A DNA stretch of 64,000 bases from Anaerolineae bacterium (GTDB taxonomy: Bacteria > Chloroflexota > Anaerolineae > Aggregatilineales > Phototrophicaceae): positions 38,181 to 102,180 of the forward strand of contig JAJDXR010000086.1 of assembly GCA_022823165.1 (NCBI GenBank), written 5' to 3'. Under the pieces are notes generated by a model, which was given only the letters and a program-made list of their open reading frames with translations, did no database searches and was not told where the DNA came from. The translations under genes were made by a program, and so were the position numbers. Positions within the stretch are counted from its first letter, which is position 1. Each line of letters opens with the position of its first letter. This document shows positions 1 to 9,728 of the stretch, one piece after another.

Positions 1-855
1 ATCACGCCGGCCGTCGGCGAAGAAACCACGACCCTATTTGATGTCGATTACTTCGGCGAGACCGCCTATCTGGCGCAGACCGGCCAACTCTACAACGAAG
101 CCAATATCATGGCTTTTGGCAAGGTCTACTGCTTCGGCCCCACCTTCCGCGCCGAGAAGTCCAAGACGCGCCGTCACTTGATCGAATTCTGGATGCTCGA
201 GCCTGAGATCGCTTTCTGCTCGCTTGAAGAGCTGATGGATATCGAAGAAGGTTTGGTCAGCGCAGTCGTTGAGCGGGTGCTGGCCAAACATCCCCAGGAA
301 CTGGCGATCATTGAGCGAGACATCAAGAAACTGGAGGCGATAACCGCGCCTTTCGCGCGCATCAGCTATGATGACGCCGTGGCCCGCTTGCAAACCCGGC
401 GCGCCGAATTGGACGACCCGCAGCAGCAAGCCGAGCTGGCGATCGAATGGGGCGAGGATTTCGGCAGCCCGCATGAAACCGCGCTGGCGGAGATGTTTGA
501 CAAGCCCGTCTTCGTCTACCACTACCCCACAGCGGTCAAAGCCTTCTATATGACGCCGGTGGCGGGACGGCCCGAAGTCTGCCGCAGCGTCGATTTGCTG
601 GCGCCGGAGGGTTACGGCGAAATCATCGGCGGCAGCGAGCGCATCCACGACCTCAACCTGCTGGCGACTAATATCGACCAGATGGGCTTGGGCCGCGAAG
701 CCTACGAATGGTATCTGGAATTGCGGCGCTTCGGCAGCGTACCGCACGCCGGCTTCGGCATCGGCATTGAGCGCACGGTCGCCTGGATCTGCGGCTTGAA
801 TCACGTCCGCGAGACGATTCCCTACGCCCGCCTGCTCAACCGAAAATATCCCTAG
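1..855 (+). CDS. asnS: Asparagine--tRNA ligase, C-terminal part (cut by window start)
   Basis: Cytoplasmic class II aminoacyl-tRNA synthetase that charges tRNA-Asn. The frame is open from base 1, so the N-terminal OB-fold anticodon-binding domain and the start lie outside the window. Class II motif 2 is visible as FRAEKSKTRRHLIEFWMLEPE-like sequence (bases about 145-215); the 'KTRRHL.EFWM' wording is typical of AsnRS rather than AspRS. Motif 3 is GFGIGIERTVAWICG near the C terminus (bases about 750-800), with the conserved arginine that binds ATP. The C terminus 'IPYARLLNRKYP' is normal for the family, so the 3' end is intact. The stop codon overlaps the stop of the convergent radA by 4 bp, leaving no room for a separate terminator. 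Confidence 0.96.
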   Translation: MTPAVGEETTTLFDVDYFGETAYLAQTGQLYNEANIMAFGKVYCFGPTFRAEKSKTRRHLIEFWMLEPEIAFCSLEELMDIEEGLVSAVVERVLAKHPQELAIIERDIKKLEAITAPFARISYDDAVARLQTRRAELDDPQQQAELAIEWGEDFGSPHETALAEMFDKPVFVYHYPTAVKAFYMTPVAGRPEVCRSVDLLAPEGYGEIIGGSERIHDLNLLATNIDQMGLGREAYEWYLELRRFGSVPHAGFGIGIERTVAWICGLNHVRETIPYARLLNRKYP

Positions 856-2234
856 TCTGAGTCGACCGACAGCACTGCCCGCAAGGCCTCGGCCACGCTG
901 CGGACTTCAATGAGCTGGATGCCCTCAGGCAGGTCGCTGACGCGCCTCCCCAGCTTGGGCGCCAGCGCGCGCCTGAAGCCGATCTTCCGCGCTTCATTCA
1001 GCCGCGCCGGCAACTGCCCCACGCGGCGCACCTCCCCGCTGAGCCCGACCTCGCCCACAATGGCGAGATCAGCCGGCAGCGCCCGGTCCTGATAACTGGA
1101 GGCGATCGCCAGCGCCATGGCCAGATCCGAGGCCGGCTCGGTGATGCGCAGCCCGCCGATCACGTTTACGAAGATATCCTGTTCCCACAGCTTCAAACCA
1201 ACGCGCTTGCTCAAGACGGCGCTGATTAGCAGCAGCCGGTTCAGGTCAATGCCATTGGGCGTGCGCCGCGGATTGCCAAAAGCCGTGGGGCTGGTCAACG
1301 CTTGCAGCTCCACCAGCAGCGGGCGTGTGCCTTCCAGCGTGATGGCAATGGCGGAGCCGGACGCGTTAATCACGCGCTCTTCCAGAAAAGCCTCGGAGGG
1401 GTTGGGCACCTGCGCCAGGCCGGCGCCGCTCATCTCGAAGACGCCGACTTCGCTGGTCGCGCCGAAGCGATTCTTGACGCCCCGCAGCAGCCGATACTGC
1501 TGAAAAGGATCGCCCTCGAGATATAGGACGGCGTCAACAATGTGCTCCAGCACGCGCGGACCAGCAATGTTGCCGTCTTTGGTCACATGGCCAATAATCA
1601 GTATGCTGAGGCCGCTGCCCTTCGCCAGCCGCTGCAACTCTGTGGCGCATTGGCGCACCTGCGCCACCAAGCCGGCGGTCGAGTTCAACGCGGGGTCTTG
1701 AGTCGTCTGTATCGAATCAATCACGAGCAGCCTTGGATTCAAGCGCTGCGCCTGGCTGATGATCTCACTCAGATCCGTTTCCGTGAGTAAATACAGCTCC
1801 GGCGCGCTTAACCCCAGGCGCTCGGCGCGCAGCTTGATTTGCCCGGCGCTCTCTTCGCCGCTGACATACAGAACAGGACCGGTCGTCGCCGCCAGTTTGG
1901 CCGAAAGCTCCAATACCAGCGTCGACTTGCCAATGCCGGGTTCGCCGCTCAGCAGCACCAGCGAGCCCGGCACCAAACCGCCGCCCAGCACGCGGCTGAA
2001 TTCTGCTATCGGCAGCGCGATGCGCGTATCCTGGCTCATCTCGATGTCGGCGAGCCGCTGCGGCGCCCGCTTGCCCGCAGACCTGGAGTCGCGCGCGCCG
2101 CCAGCGCTTCGGCTCGTCAGCTCGACCTGCTCCTCCATGGTCGCGAATTTCCCGCATTGGGGACATCGCCCCAAGAATGCCTCGCTGCGCTTGCCGCAGT
2201 TGGAACAGACGTAAAAGCTGCGCGCTTTTGCCAT
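852..2234 (-). CDS. radA: DNA repair protein RadA
   Basis: RadA/Sms, a RecA-like ATPase that promotes branch migration during recombinational repair. The 460-residue length is normal. An N-terminal C4 zinc finger is visible (C10, C13, C24, C27), then Walker A GEPGIGKS at 97-104, the RadA-specific KNRFG motif at 254-258, and a C-terminal Lon-protease-like domain with 'GGLRITEPASDLAMALAI' and 'GEVGLSGEVRRV'. The start ATG at 2234 is directly followed by the zinc finger, so it is well placed. It lies 17 bp downstream of the broken SGNH gene on the same strand and converges on asnS with a 4-bp overlap. Confidence 0.97.
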   Translation of the reverse strand: MAKARSFYVCSNCGKRSEAFLGRCPQCGKFATMEEQVELTSRSAGGARDSRSAGKRAPQRLADIEMSQDTRIALPIAEFSRVLGGGLVPGSLVLLSGEPGIGKSTLVLELSAKLAATTGPVLYVSGEESAGQIKLRAERLGLSAPELYLLTETDLSEIISQAQRLNPRLLVIDSIQTTQDPALNSTAGLVAQVRQCATELQRLAKGSGLSILIIGHVTKDGNIAGPRVLEHIVDAVLYLEGDPFQQYRLLRGVKNRFGATSEVGVFEMSGAGLAQVPNPSEAFLEERVINASGSAIAITLEGTRPLLVELQALTSPTAFGNPRRTPNGIDLNRLLLISAVLSKRVGLKLWEQDIFVNVIGGLRITEPASDLAMALAIASSYQDRALPADLAIVGEVGLSGEVRRVGQLPARLNEARKIGFRRALAPKLGRRVSDLPEGIQLIEVRSVAEALRAVLSVDSD

Positions 2235-2251
2235 AAGACTGTGACCGCCGT

Positions 2252-3553
2252 CTATCGATTAGGACCGGGAACCTGAGCGCAGTCCGCAAGATCGCCGCGC
2301 TCGAAAAACCGCCGGGCGCAATCCGCCAGCAGTTCGCCCACCTTCCGATGCCCGCTGTTGCTCCAGTGTCTATCCGGCCGGGCGGCGAAATCGGCTGCCG
2401 CATCCAGGATGCTGATCGGATTCAAATAGGGGATTTCAAGTTCGCGCATTAATTCCTCCGCTATCCGGAAGCGCCTGCCAGCAGTGGAGACATCCGCTGG
2501 CCATGGTACCAAGACCACAAGCAACTCCGAGCCGCTTGCCAAAACCGCGGCCTTAAGCTCGAGCAGATGCTGCCGGGTAACCTGGCGGCGGCGCTCAAGT
2601 TTTTCCGGCGCTGCCATCGGCGCCGCGGCGGTCTCTTTCAGCCTCAGCAGCAGTGTACCCAGGCGCGTCACGCCCAACAATCTTTCCAGCTCGCTGGAGG
2701 GCGGAAATACGCCATAAGCGCGAATATAACCGAGCGTGTAAAGGTCAAGCTCAATGACCCGTTCCTCAGCGTCAATCTCGTACTTGCGCAGGTGAATGAG
2801 TCTGTTCTGGGCATCCAGCGCATTCACCCAGGAGTCGACAGGCATCAGATTGTCATCAAAGTCATTATCGACGAATCCCAGTACGGTTAGCTGCGGCCGC
2901 AAGCTCGGCGCATAGTGGTCGAAGACCAGCCGCGCCTGATTGCTGCCAGTGCCCGGAATGCCTGTATTCCAGATGATAGCCTGCGGCAACAATCTCACCA
3001 GGGTCTCGGCATAGGAACTGCCTGCATCAGCGCTCATGCCCCAGGTGAAAGAGTCGCCGAGCAGGATGATGCAGGCTCTGTTTTCCCAGTCAGCCGGCAA
3101 GGCGAAGTCTTTCGAGCCAGCGTAGCCCTGCTTGTTAATGCTGCAGATGCGGCCGCTTAGCGTATATGCAGCGCAAGCGCTTTGCACATGGTCTTAATCA
3201 TAGCGGCAGCCGGCGTCGCCACATACCCACCAGGGCATGACGCTCAATTCAAAATCGGCCGGGCTGGAAGGGTAATAGCTGGCCAAGCCCGCAGCCGATA
3301 ACAGCATCTCCAGGACGAGCAGGCTTGTCAATGTCACAATCGCAACCGTGGCGATGCTCCTAATCAGCCGCGAAATGAGCCGGCTGCCAGGCCGCTTTCG
3401 CCGCATTAACGCCGCCGCGAGCGCCATCCCCAAGCCGACAATAATCAACAGTGGCGGATTGAGGCCGGGAGTTCCGCCCGGCAACAGGAAGTCAAGTCCG
3501 ATGCCGATGCCAATTACAGCAATACCAATTCCAAAAACAACGATCAAGCTCAT
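2252..3553 (-). pseudogene. SGNH-hydrolase-like membrane protein, interrupted by an in-frame TAA
   Basis: The 5' half (3553 down to 3197) encodes two hydrophobic segments, a basic linker, another membrane segment and PWWVCGDAGCRYD. It is then cut by TAA at 3194-3196. The same frame continues into a GDSFTWG block, a central DNDFDDN stretch and a C-terminal 'DRHWSNSGH' (GDSL/SGNH Ser and Asp-x-x-His signatures). The neighbouring paralogue (3734-5034) aligns without gaps across the stop, including C-x-x-(C/Y)-x-Y before it and 'ACxxxxxSGRxC' after it. The TAA is therefore a point nonsense change rather than a gene boundary. A GTG at 3187 could restart the catalytic half. SGNH proteins of this build usually act on cell-envelope polysaccharides; the substrate is unknown. 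Confidence 0.8.
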
Positions 3554-3733
3554 GACGAAGTTGAACGCAATTGGAAGCCCCAGCTATCTGGCCAGCGCTA
3601 ACCAGTCGACATCTATAGTATGACACAGCTCCTCGGTTGCGCTCGCTGCGACAATCACAAAGGCAGCGCATGAGCGATCAGGCTCAGCGAGACGCCGCTT
3701 GCGGGCAGTCAGGCTGCCAGCCGTTTCCCCGGC

Positions 3734-5034
3734 TTAGGGCAGCGTTACATGAGCGCATTCCTTGAATTCACCACTCCTCATAAACTGCTTAATGCAGTCA
3801 GCCAGCAAGCCGCCCACCTTTTGGTGGCCAGCGTTATTCCAATGCCAATCGGGCGCGTAATCCGCAGCGGCATCAAGCGCTTCGGCCGGCGAGAGGTAAG
3901 CAATGCCAAGCTCGTCAAACAAGTCCACAGCCAGCTGATATTCGGTCCCGAGCGCTGCGATATCCGTCTTTTTCGGAATCAGCAATATAAGCAAGGCTGA
4001 ATCCCGGGCCGCGCTGGCATCGCGCAACCCGATTAAGTATTCGCGCGTGAGTTCAACCTGGCGGCTGAGCTGCGCGCGCTGGGCGATCCCCAGCTGTTTG
4101 CCCACGTAATCCACTGCGCTCACGAAGAGGGAGCCAATTCTGGTAGACCCAAGCAAGCGCTCGAATTCATTCGCGGGCGCTTCTACGCCGCGCCAACGAT
4201 AATACAGCAAACTCTGTGCTTCCAGCTTGGTCACATTCCCCCAGGGATCCAAATGGTACTGCTGCAACGTGACGACCTCGCCGTCGCTTTTGATGCCGAC
4301 GTAGTAGCCATCCACCGGGAAGAGATTGTCAAAGAAGTCGTTGATATAGAATCCGTAGATAGTGAGCTGGGGCCGCAATTCCGGCGCAAACATTTGGAAG
4401 GCCGCGTAGGACTGATTGGTCCCGACGCCGAATATGCCGGTATTCCAGACCAGCGCCCCCGGCAATGCCGCTTCTATCGTCTCGACATACGAGCGCCCAA
4501 TGTCCGCGTCCTCCCCGAAGGTAAAGGAGTCGCCCAGCATCAGAATCCGCAGCCGCTCGCCTAAGTCGTCGCTATAGACAAAATCTTGCGTATCATGGAA
4601 GCCTTGCGCATTCAGGATGCAGTAGCGGCCGCTCATTTGACCCAATTCGCAGGCATCCGCCATCTCACTCGCCAGGTAATGGCAAGCCGGATCCTCGCAT
4701 GTCCACCAAGGCGCGGGGCGCAGAAATTCTTCGGGGATATCCTGGGGAAAGTAGGTCTCGTAGCCGATGCCGCCTAGCGCCAGCTCCAATACAACCAGGG
4801 TGAAACCGAGATCAGCGCCGCCTTCGCGAGCGCGCTCCTTTGGTTGCGCAGCGCTTTCCGCAAGCCAGGCCGCGACGCGCCAACGCCCAGCAGGAGCGCG
4901 CAAATACCAGACAATATGACAATGATCTGTAAGGAATTAAAGCCCGGGCGCGTACCGGGCAGCAAGTCAAGACCGAGGCCCGCGACAGTGATCAAGGCGC
5001 CCAAGCGCGCAAGCGATCGCGACGGATTAGACAT
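3734..5034 (-). pseudogene. SGNH-hydrolase-like membrane protein, frameshifted paralogue
   Basis: Tandem paralogue of the gene at 2252-3553. Reading starts at ATG 5034 (MSNPSRSLARLGAL...), gives two hydrophobic segments and the basic linker, and runs out of frame near 4795-4805. The rest (LVVLELALGGIGYETYFP..., GDSFTFGEDAD, 'DWHWNNAGHQKVGG') is in another frame. One extra base in the ttt run of the junction restores a continuous protein that aligns column for column with the paralogue (…SLLVLEMLL / …TLVVLELAL). So this copy carries a 1-bp deletion or a homopolymer under-call. The catalytic half is intact, with GDS serine and D-x-H-x(n)-H signatures. Both copies being broken is odd and could reflect either real decay or sequence error. 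Confidence 0.78.
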
Positions 5035-5418
5035 CGTGAAATTTCGCCAACTTCTGCAGTGTCTCGCTTCAGTATTGCCAGATGCGCTGGTAAAAGACCC
5101 GCGGCAGCCGCATGACATTGGTCAAGCCGGCAATGCCGGCCGCTTGCGGATGCCGCCAAACAATTTCGCAAGCGGCGCCAGTTAATTCTACCGTATCCCT
5201 CAAGCCCTACAATATCAAGCCGAGGCGCATTAACGCCACTGCTGGAAAGAGCGATAGCGACGGCCGCTGACAAGGCCGTTAAACCAAGTCGACTGTCGGC
5301 TTGCCAGGGCGCCCAAGCGCAACGGTTTCAGAGCGCCAATATCCGCTTGCGCGTAACGGTATTGTAATAAGCGCCCCTTAGCCTGATAGATAAGGACCGC
5401 CAGCAAGGAGCAGGCTGC
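5035..5418. other. Intergenic region without recognisable gene
   Basis: 384 bp between the divergent SGNH pseudogene and the first DUF3179 gene. The short open frames here do not resemble proteins. It should hold the promoters for both directions; a loose TATTGT/TAATAA stretch near 5365-5375 is the only AT-rich patch before the plus-strand gene, and I could not pair it with a convincing -35. Confidence 0.4.
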
Positions 5419-6591
5419 ATGAGAGCTATTCATTCTCTGACTCGCCCTTCGGGTCAAACAGGACTCGTTGTACTAATCGCCGGCGTCATTCTGCTGGGCG
5501 CGGCGCTCATCTCAGACGCTGACGATAGCGACTGCAGCCCACCCCATCTGCGCACGGTCAACTGGTCGACTGATTTCTGCCAAAGTATCGTGGACTTCGC
5601 TGAAATCCTGGTCGGCAATCCGGTCAAAGACGGCATCCCGTCGGTCAGCGACCCGGCCATGGAATCAATCAAAAGCGCGGCCGAGTGGCTCAACCAACGC
5701 TCGCCGGTGATCGCCGTGCAAATCGAGGACGAGGCGCGCGCCTACCCGCTGGCGATTCTAATGTGGCATGAAATCGCCAATGACGAAATCGCCGGCCTGC
5801 CCATCGCGGTGACTTTCTGCCCGCTATGTAACAGCTCGGTCGTATTTGAGCGCCAACTGGGCGATGAAGCGCTTGATTTCGGCGTCAGTGGTTTTCTGCG
5901 CAACAGCGACCTGATCATGTTCGACCGGCAAAGCGAGACCTGGTGGCAGCAACTGACCGGTGAAGCGCTTGTCGGCGCCTACGCCGGGACGCTGCTGGAG
6001 ATCGCGCCGTCACAAGTTATCAGCTTCGGCAGCTTCGCGGAGCGGCATCCCGATGGCTTGGTGATGTCGCGCGCTACCGGCTACAACCGTCAGTACGGTA
6101 CCAACCCCTATCGCGATTATGATACACAGCTGGGGCGCCCCTTCCTGTTCCGCGGCGAGATTGACCCGCGGCTCGATTCGCCGGTTGACCATGTGCTGGC
6201 GGCCGTAATCGGCGATGTCGCTGTCGCCTACCCCTTTGACAGCCTGCGTACCCAGCGCGTCGTCAACGATGTGGTCGCCGATACGCCGCTGGTGATCTTC
6301 TATCAGGGCGGGGTCGCCAGCGCGCTGGGTGATTACATCATCGATAATGCCCGCGATATTGGAACAGCCGGCATGTACAAAGCGACTCTGGACGACGGCG
6401 CCGCGCTGCGATTCGTCGCCGATGGCGATGGCAGTTTTCGCGATGAGGCGACGCAGTCGACCTGGAACGCCTTTGGAGAAGCCACAGCCGGCGAACTCGA
6501 AGGCAGCCAACTGCGCTGGATAAACGCCTTCCCGCATTTCTGGTTTGCCTGGGCGGCTTTTCATCCCGAGACCTTGGTCTACGGAAGCTGA
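5419..6591 (+). CDS. DUF3179 domain-containing exported protein (copy 1)
   Basis: 390 residues with an N-terminal signal or anchor segment (TGLVVLIAGVILLGAALIS, about 14-33), followed by a full DUF3179 domain. Family marks seen are 'DGIPSV.DP', 'SPVIAVQIEDEARAYPLAIL.WHEI.ND', the invariant 'VTFCPLCNS', 'FGVSGFLRNSDLIMFDR', 'WWQQLTGEA', and a C-terminal 'NAFPHFWFAWAAFHPET'. The paired cysteines of FCPLCN look suited to metal or redox chemistry, but the family has no established function. First of three tandem paralogues on the same strand. It was probably made by duplication, since the three share these motifs at the same spacing. Confidence 0.9.
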   Translation: MRAIHSLTRPSGQTGLVVLIAGVILLGAALISDADDSDCSPPHLRTVNWSTDFCQSIVDFAEILVGNPVKDGIPSVSDPAMESIKSAAEWLNQRSPVIAVQIEDEARAYPLAILMWHEIANDEIAGLPIAVTFCPLCNSSVVFERQLGDEALDFGVSGFLRNSDLIMFDRQSETWWQQLTGEALVGAYAGTLLEIAPSQVISFGSFAERHPDGLVMSRATGYNRQYGTNPYRDYDTQLGRPFLFRGEIDPRLDSPVDHVLAAVIGDVAVAYPFDSLRTQRVVNDVVADTPLVIFYQGGVASALGDYIIDNARDIGTAGMYKATLDDGAALRFVADGDGSFRDEATQSTWNAFGEATAGELEGSQLRWINAFPHFWFAWAAFHPETLVYGS

Positions 6592-6664
6592 TCCGCGGAG
6601 CAGATCTTGGCGACCTTCGCGCCGGCAGATGCTGTCGCGTTAACGCGTTTAATCAGGAGGCTGA

Positions 6665-7807
6665 ATGTCGCGGATATTTGCGAAGCGAACGATAGCGCTG
6701 CTGATTGCCGGAGGAGCCATTGCGCTGGCCGCATTCGGCTGGTTCAGCGATTCAATGATGGCGGGACCCACTGCCGGCTGGAAGACCGATTTCAGCAAGT
6801 CCATCATCGACCTGGACGAGGTCATATCCGGCGGTGTGCCGCGCGATGGCATCCCGCCGATTGACAATCCGCGCTTCCAGCCGGTGGCGAGCGTGTACCA
6901 CCTGTCCGCCAATTCGCCTGTGGTCGCGATCAATGTCGACGGCGATGCGCGCGCCTACCCCCTGGAAGTGCTGACGCGCCATGAAATCGTCAACGATGTC
7001 GCAGGCGGAATCCCGGTCGCGGTAACCTTCTGCCCGCTCTGCAACAGCGCCTTGGTCTATGACCGGCGCGTCGATAGCGAAACGCTGCGCTTCGGCGTCT
7101 CCGGCAACTTGCGCAACAGCGACCTCATCATGTGGGATGACGCGACCGAATCCTGGTGGCAGCAGCTAACCGGCTACGCCATCGTCGGCGAGCACACCGG
7201 TCGGCGGTTGGAATTCGTGAAGTCGCAGATGATCAGTTTCGCCGTCTTCCGCGAGCGCTATCCCGCTGGCAGAGTCCTGCAAGGTCCCCTGGGCGCTTAC
7301 GGCCGAAATCCCTACGCCGGTTACGACAGCAGCGCCGACCCCTTCCTCTTCCGCGGCGCGCCTGACGATCGGCTGCATGCGACCGAACGTGTGCTGGGCG
7401 CTGAAGTGGCTGAGCGGCCGGTGGCCTACAGTTACCCGCGCCTGCGGCGGGCGCGGGTCATCAACGACCGGGTTGGCGATGTCGATATCGTCGTCTTCTG
7501 GCAGTCGGGCGCCGTCAGCGCGCTGGATCAAAGCGACATCGACTCTTCGCGTGATGTCGGCATGGCGCTGATGTTTGAACGGCGGCTGGATAAGCGCCAG
7601 ACGCTGAGTTTCTTCCACGACGGCGGCGGCTTCATCGACTACGAAACCGGCAGCCGCTGGAATATCCTGGGCGAAGCCACTGAGGGCCCCTTGGCTGGGA
7701 CGACCTTGCGGCAGGCGCATGCCGCCACCCACTTCTGGTTCGCCTGGGCCGCTTTTCACCCGGCCACGCTGTTGGACGGCCAAGCCTCGAAGCGCACTGC
7801 TGGATGA
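6665..7807 (+). CDS. DUF3179 domain-containing exported protein (copy 2)
   Basis: 380 residues. The ATG at 6665 is preceded by AGGAGG (spacing about 5), a strong ribosome binding site that fixes the start. A short N-terminal hydrophobic segment (about 9-25) suggests export. The DUF3179 core has 'DGIPPIDNPRF', 'VTFCPLCNSALVYDRR', 'FGVSGNLRNSDLIMWDD', 'SWWQQLTGYAIVG', and ends with 'ATHFWFAWAAFHPATLL'. It follows copy 1 by 73 bp, so the pair may be co-transcribed. Function unknown. Confidence 0.9.
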   Translation: MSRIFAKRTIALLIAGGAIALAAFGWFSDSMMAGPTAGWKTDFSKSIIDLDEVISGGVPRDGIPPIDNPRFQPVASVYHLSANSPVVAINVDGDARAYPLEVLTRHEIVNDVAGGIPVAVTFCPLCNSALVYDRRVDSETLRFGVSGNLRNSDLIMWDDATESWWQQLTGYAIVGEHTGRRLEFVKSQMISFAVFRERYPAGRVLQGPLGAYGRNPYAGYDSSADPFLFRGAPDDRLHATERVLGAEVAERPVAYSYPRLRRARVINDRVGDVDIVVFWQSGAVSALDQSDIDSSRDVGMALMFERRLDKRQTLSFFHDGGGFIDYETGSRWNILGEATEGPLAGTTLRQAHAATHFWFAWAAFHPATLLDGQASKRTAG

Positions 7808-7965
7808 CTACGGCGACTCGGCTGGGCCCGGTCCAACAAGTTCTGATTAAGCGCAGTGGCCAAGCGTAACGCATTCGTAAGGCGAGCGCGCTACTATGGG
7901 CGAAACGGAATAGAGTCGCCCAGTCGGCGGCCTCGATTCCACAGACTAACGCAAAGGACTACAAG

Positions 7966-9675
7966 ATGTATCAAAGACTCGGAACTATCGCCCTGGCCTT
8001 AGTGCTCACGCTGTTGCCGGCCGTCTCTCTGGCGCAGCTAAGCTGCGATGATCCACCCGCCCCCTTCAATGACGAAGCGCTGCTGGCCAATTGGCGGAAT
8101 GTCTGGAATCTCACCGATGTCTGCAAGAGCGTGGAAGGCGTCTTCTACGAAATCATGTCGGGCGGGGTCGGGCGCGATGGCATCCCGCCCATCGACAATC
8201 CGCGCTTTGACGATCTGACCACAGCCGACCAGTGGCTGCAAGCCAGCTCGCCGGTCATCGCGCTGGAAATCGACGGCATCGCGCGCGCCTACCCGCTGGC
8301 GATTTTGACTCGCCACGAGATCGCCAACGATGTCATCGGCGAGACACCAGTGGCCGTGACCTTCTGCCCGCTCTGCAACAGCGCCATCGTCTTCGACCGG
8401 CGCGTCGGCGGCGACACCCTGCGCTTCGGCGTCAGCGGCCTGCTGCGCAACAGCGATCTGATCATGTGGGACGATCTGACACAGTCGCTGTGGCAGCAAT
8501 TGACCGGCGAGGGCATCGTGGGAAGCTACACGGGAACGCTGCTCGATATCGTGCCGTCGCAACTGGTCGGTTACGGCGCCTTCAAAGCGCAGTATCCGGG
8601 GGGCGAAGTGCTGTCCACGCAGGGACGCTTCTACGGCAGCAATCCCTACGTCAACTACGACAGCAGCCCGCGGCCCTTCCTGTTCATGGGCGCGCCTGAC
8701 GGACGACTGATGGCGACCGAGCGGGTACTGGGCGCTGCTATCGGCGAAACCAGCGTGGCCTATCCCTTCTCAGCCCTGGCGGAAGCGGTCGTCATCAATG
8801 ACTCGCTGGCCGGGCGCGACCTGGTGGCCATCTGGCAGCCGGGCGCCGTCAGCGCGCTGGACGCCGCCAGCATAGACCAATCGCGCGATGTGGGCATGGC
8901 GGCGCTCTTCGAGCGCCAGGTCGAGGGGCGGACGCTCACCTTCCAGGTCGAAGACGGCAATATCATCGACGCCGAGACCGGCAGCGTCTGGAATATCTTC
9001 GGCAGCGCCACCGCCGGCGGCCTGGCCGGGACGCAGCTGAGAGCGATCAACGCCTTCCCGCATTTCTGGTTCGCCTGGGCGGCATTCTATCCCGATACGC
9101 TGCTCTATGGCTATCAACCGCCGAGCGCGGAAACGATGGCGCGGCTGGACTTGGATCCGATCCTGGGCGACCCGGACGCGCCCGTCACCCTGATCGAATA
9201 CGGCGCTTATGGCTGCCACGCCTGCAAATACTGGCACGAGCAGGGCATCGTCGAAGAATTGCTGGCGGAGTTTGACGGGCAGGTCAATTTCGTCTACCGC
9301 GATATTCCCATCATCGTGCCGCCTTACAGCCAGCGCGCGGCCGAAGTGGCGCAGTGCGCGCTTGACCAGGGCAACGAGCAATTCTGGACCATGCACGACG
9401 CCATTTACCGGCGGGCTGAGCAAGGCAAAGCCAGCGCCGAAGCCTTGATTCAGCTGGGCGGCGAGGCCGGCCTGGATGCGGCGGCGCTGCGCAGCTGCTA
9501 CGATGCCGGCACACATGTGGCGACTGTGAGCTTCGATCAGGACCGTGGCGCGGCGCTCGGCATACGCAGCACACCGACCTTCGTTGTCGGCGGCCAGCCA
9601 ATCGCCAGCGCCGATCCGGATACGCTGCGGCAAGCGCTGCAAGCTGAACTGGACAAGCTGAATAGCCAGGGATAA
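7966..9675 (+). CDS. DUF3179 protein fused to a DsbA-like thiol-disulfide domain (copy 3)
   Basis: 569 residues. An N-terminal signal peptide (MYQRLGTIALALVLTLLPAV, cleavage near AQLS) is followed by DUF3179 (about 45-385, with 'DGIPPIDNPRF', 'VTFCPLCNSAIVFDRR', 'FGVSGLLRNSDLIMWDD'). Residues about 395-565 form a DsbA/Thioredoxin_4 domain starting 'DPILGDPDAPVTLIEYGAYG', with active site C417-H-A-C420, the helical insertion and the cis-Pro loop 'GIRSTPTFVVGG'. The fusion places DUF3179 in extracytoplasmic thiol chemistry and suggests that its conserved FCPLCN cysteines could be the partner; this is inference. It lies 158 bp after copy 2, with the ATG after AAAGGA. Confidence 0.9.
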   Translation: MYQRLGTIALALVLTLLPAVSLAQLSCDDPPAPFNDEALLANWRNVWNLTDVCKSVEGVFYEIMSGGVGRDGIPPIDNPRFDDLTTADQWLQASSPVIALEIDGIARAYPLAILTRHEIANDVIGETPVAVTFCPLCNSAIVFDRRVGGDTLRFGVSGLLRNSDLIMWDDLTQSLWQQLTGEGIVGSYTGTLLDIVPSQLVGYGAFKAQYPGGEVLSTQGRFYGSNPYVNYDSSPRPFLFMGAPDGRLMATERVLGAAIGETSVAYPFSALAEAVVINDSLAGRDLVAIWQPGAVSALDAASIDQSRDVGMAALFERQVEGRTLTFQVEDGNIIDAETGSVWNIFGSATAGGLAGTQLRAINAFPHFWFAWAAFYPDTLLYGYQPPSAETMARLDLDPILGDPDAPVTLIEYGAYGCHACKYWHEQGIVEELLAEFDGQVNFVYRDIPIIVPPYSQRAAEVAQCALDQGNEQFWTMHDAIYRRAEQGKASAEALIQLGGEAGLDAAALRSCYDAGTHVATVSFDQDRGAALGIRSTPTFVVGGQPIASADPDTLRQALQAELDKLNSQG

Positions 9676-9691
9676 CAGGGAAAACGTTCGC

Positions 9692-9716
9692 CCCTCCCAC
9701 ATTGTCTGCGGGAGGG
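9692..9716. terminator. Possible bidirectional hairpin between convergent genes
   Basis: A perfect 7-bp stem CCCTCCC/GGGAGGG with an 11-nt loop sits in the 53-bp gap between the convergent DUF3179-DsbA and aapP genes. There is no T-run on either strand, so it is at best a weak intrinsic terminator. Confidence 0.35.
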
Positions 9717-9728
9717 ACAATGCTCTGG

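Noticed and set aside
8770..9720. Frame antisense to the DUF3179-DsbA gene
   Set aside because: No motifs; explained by codon bias of the real gene.
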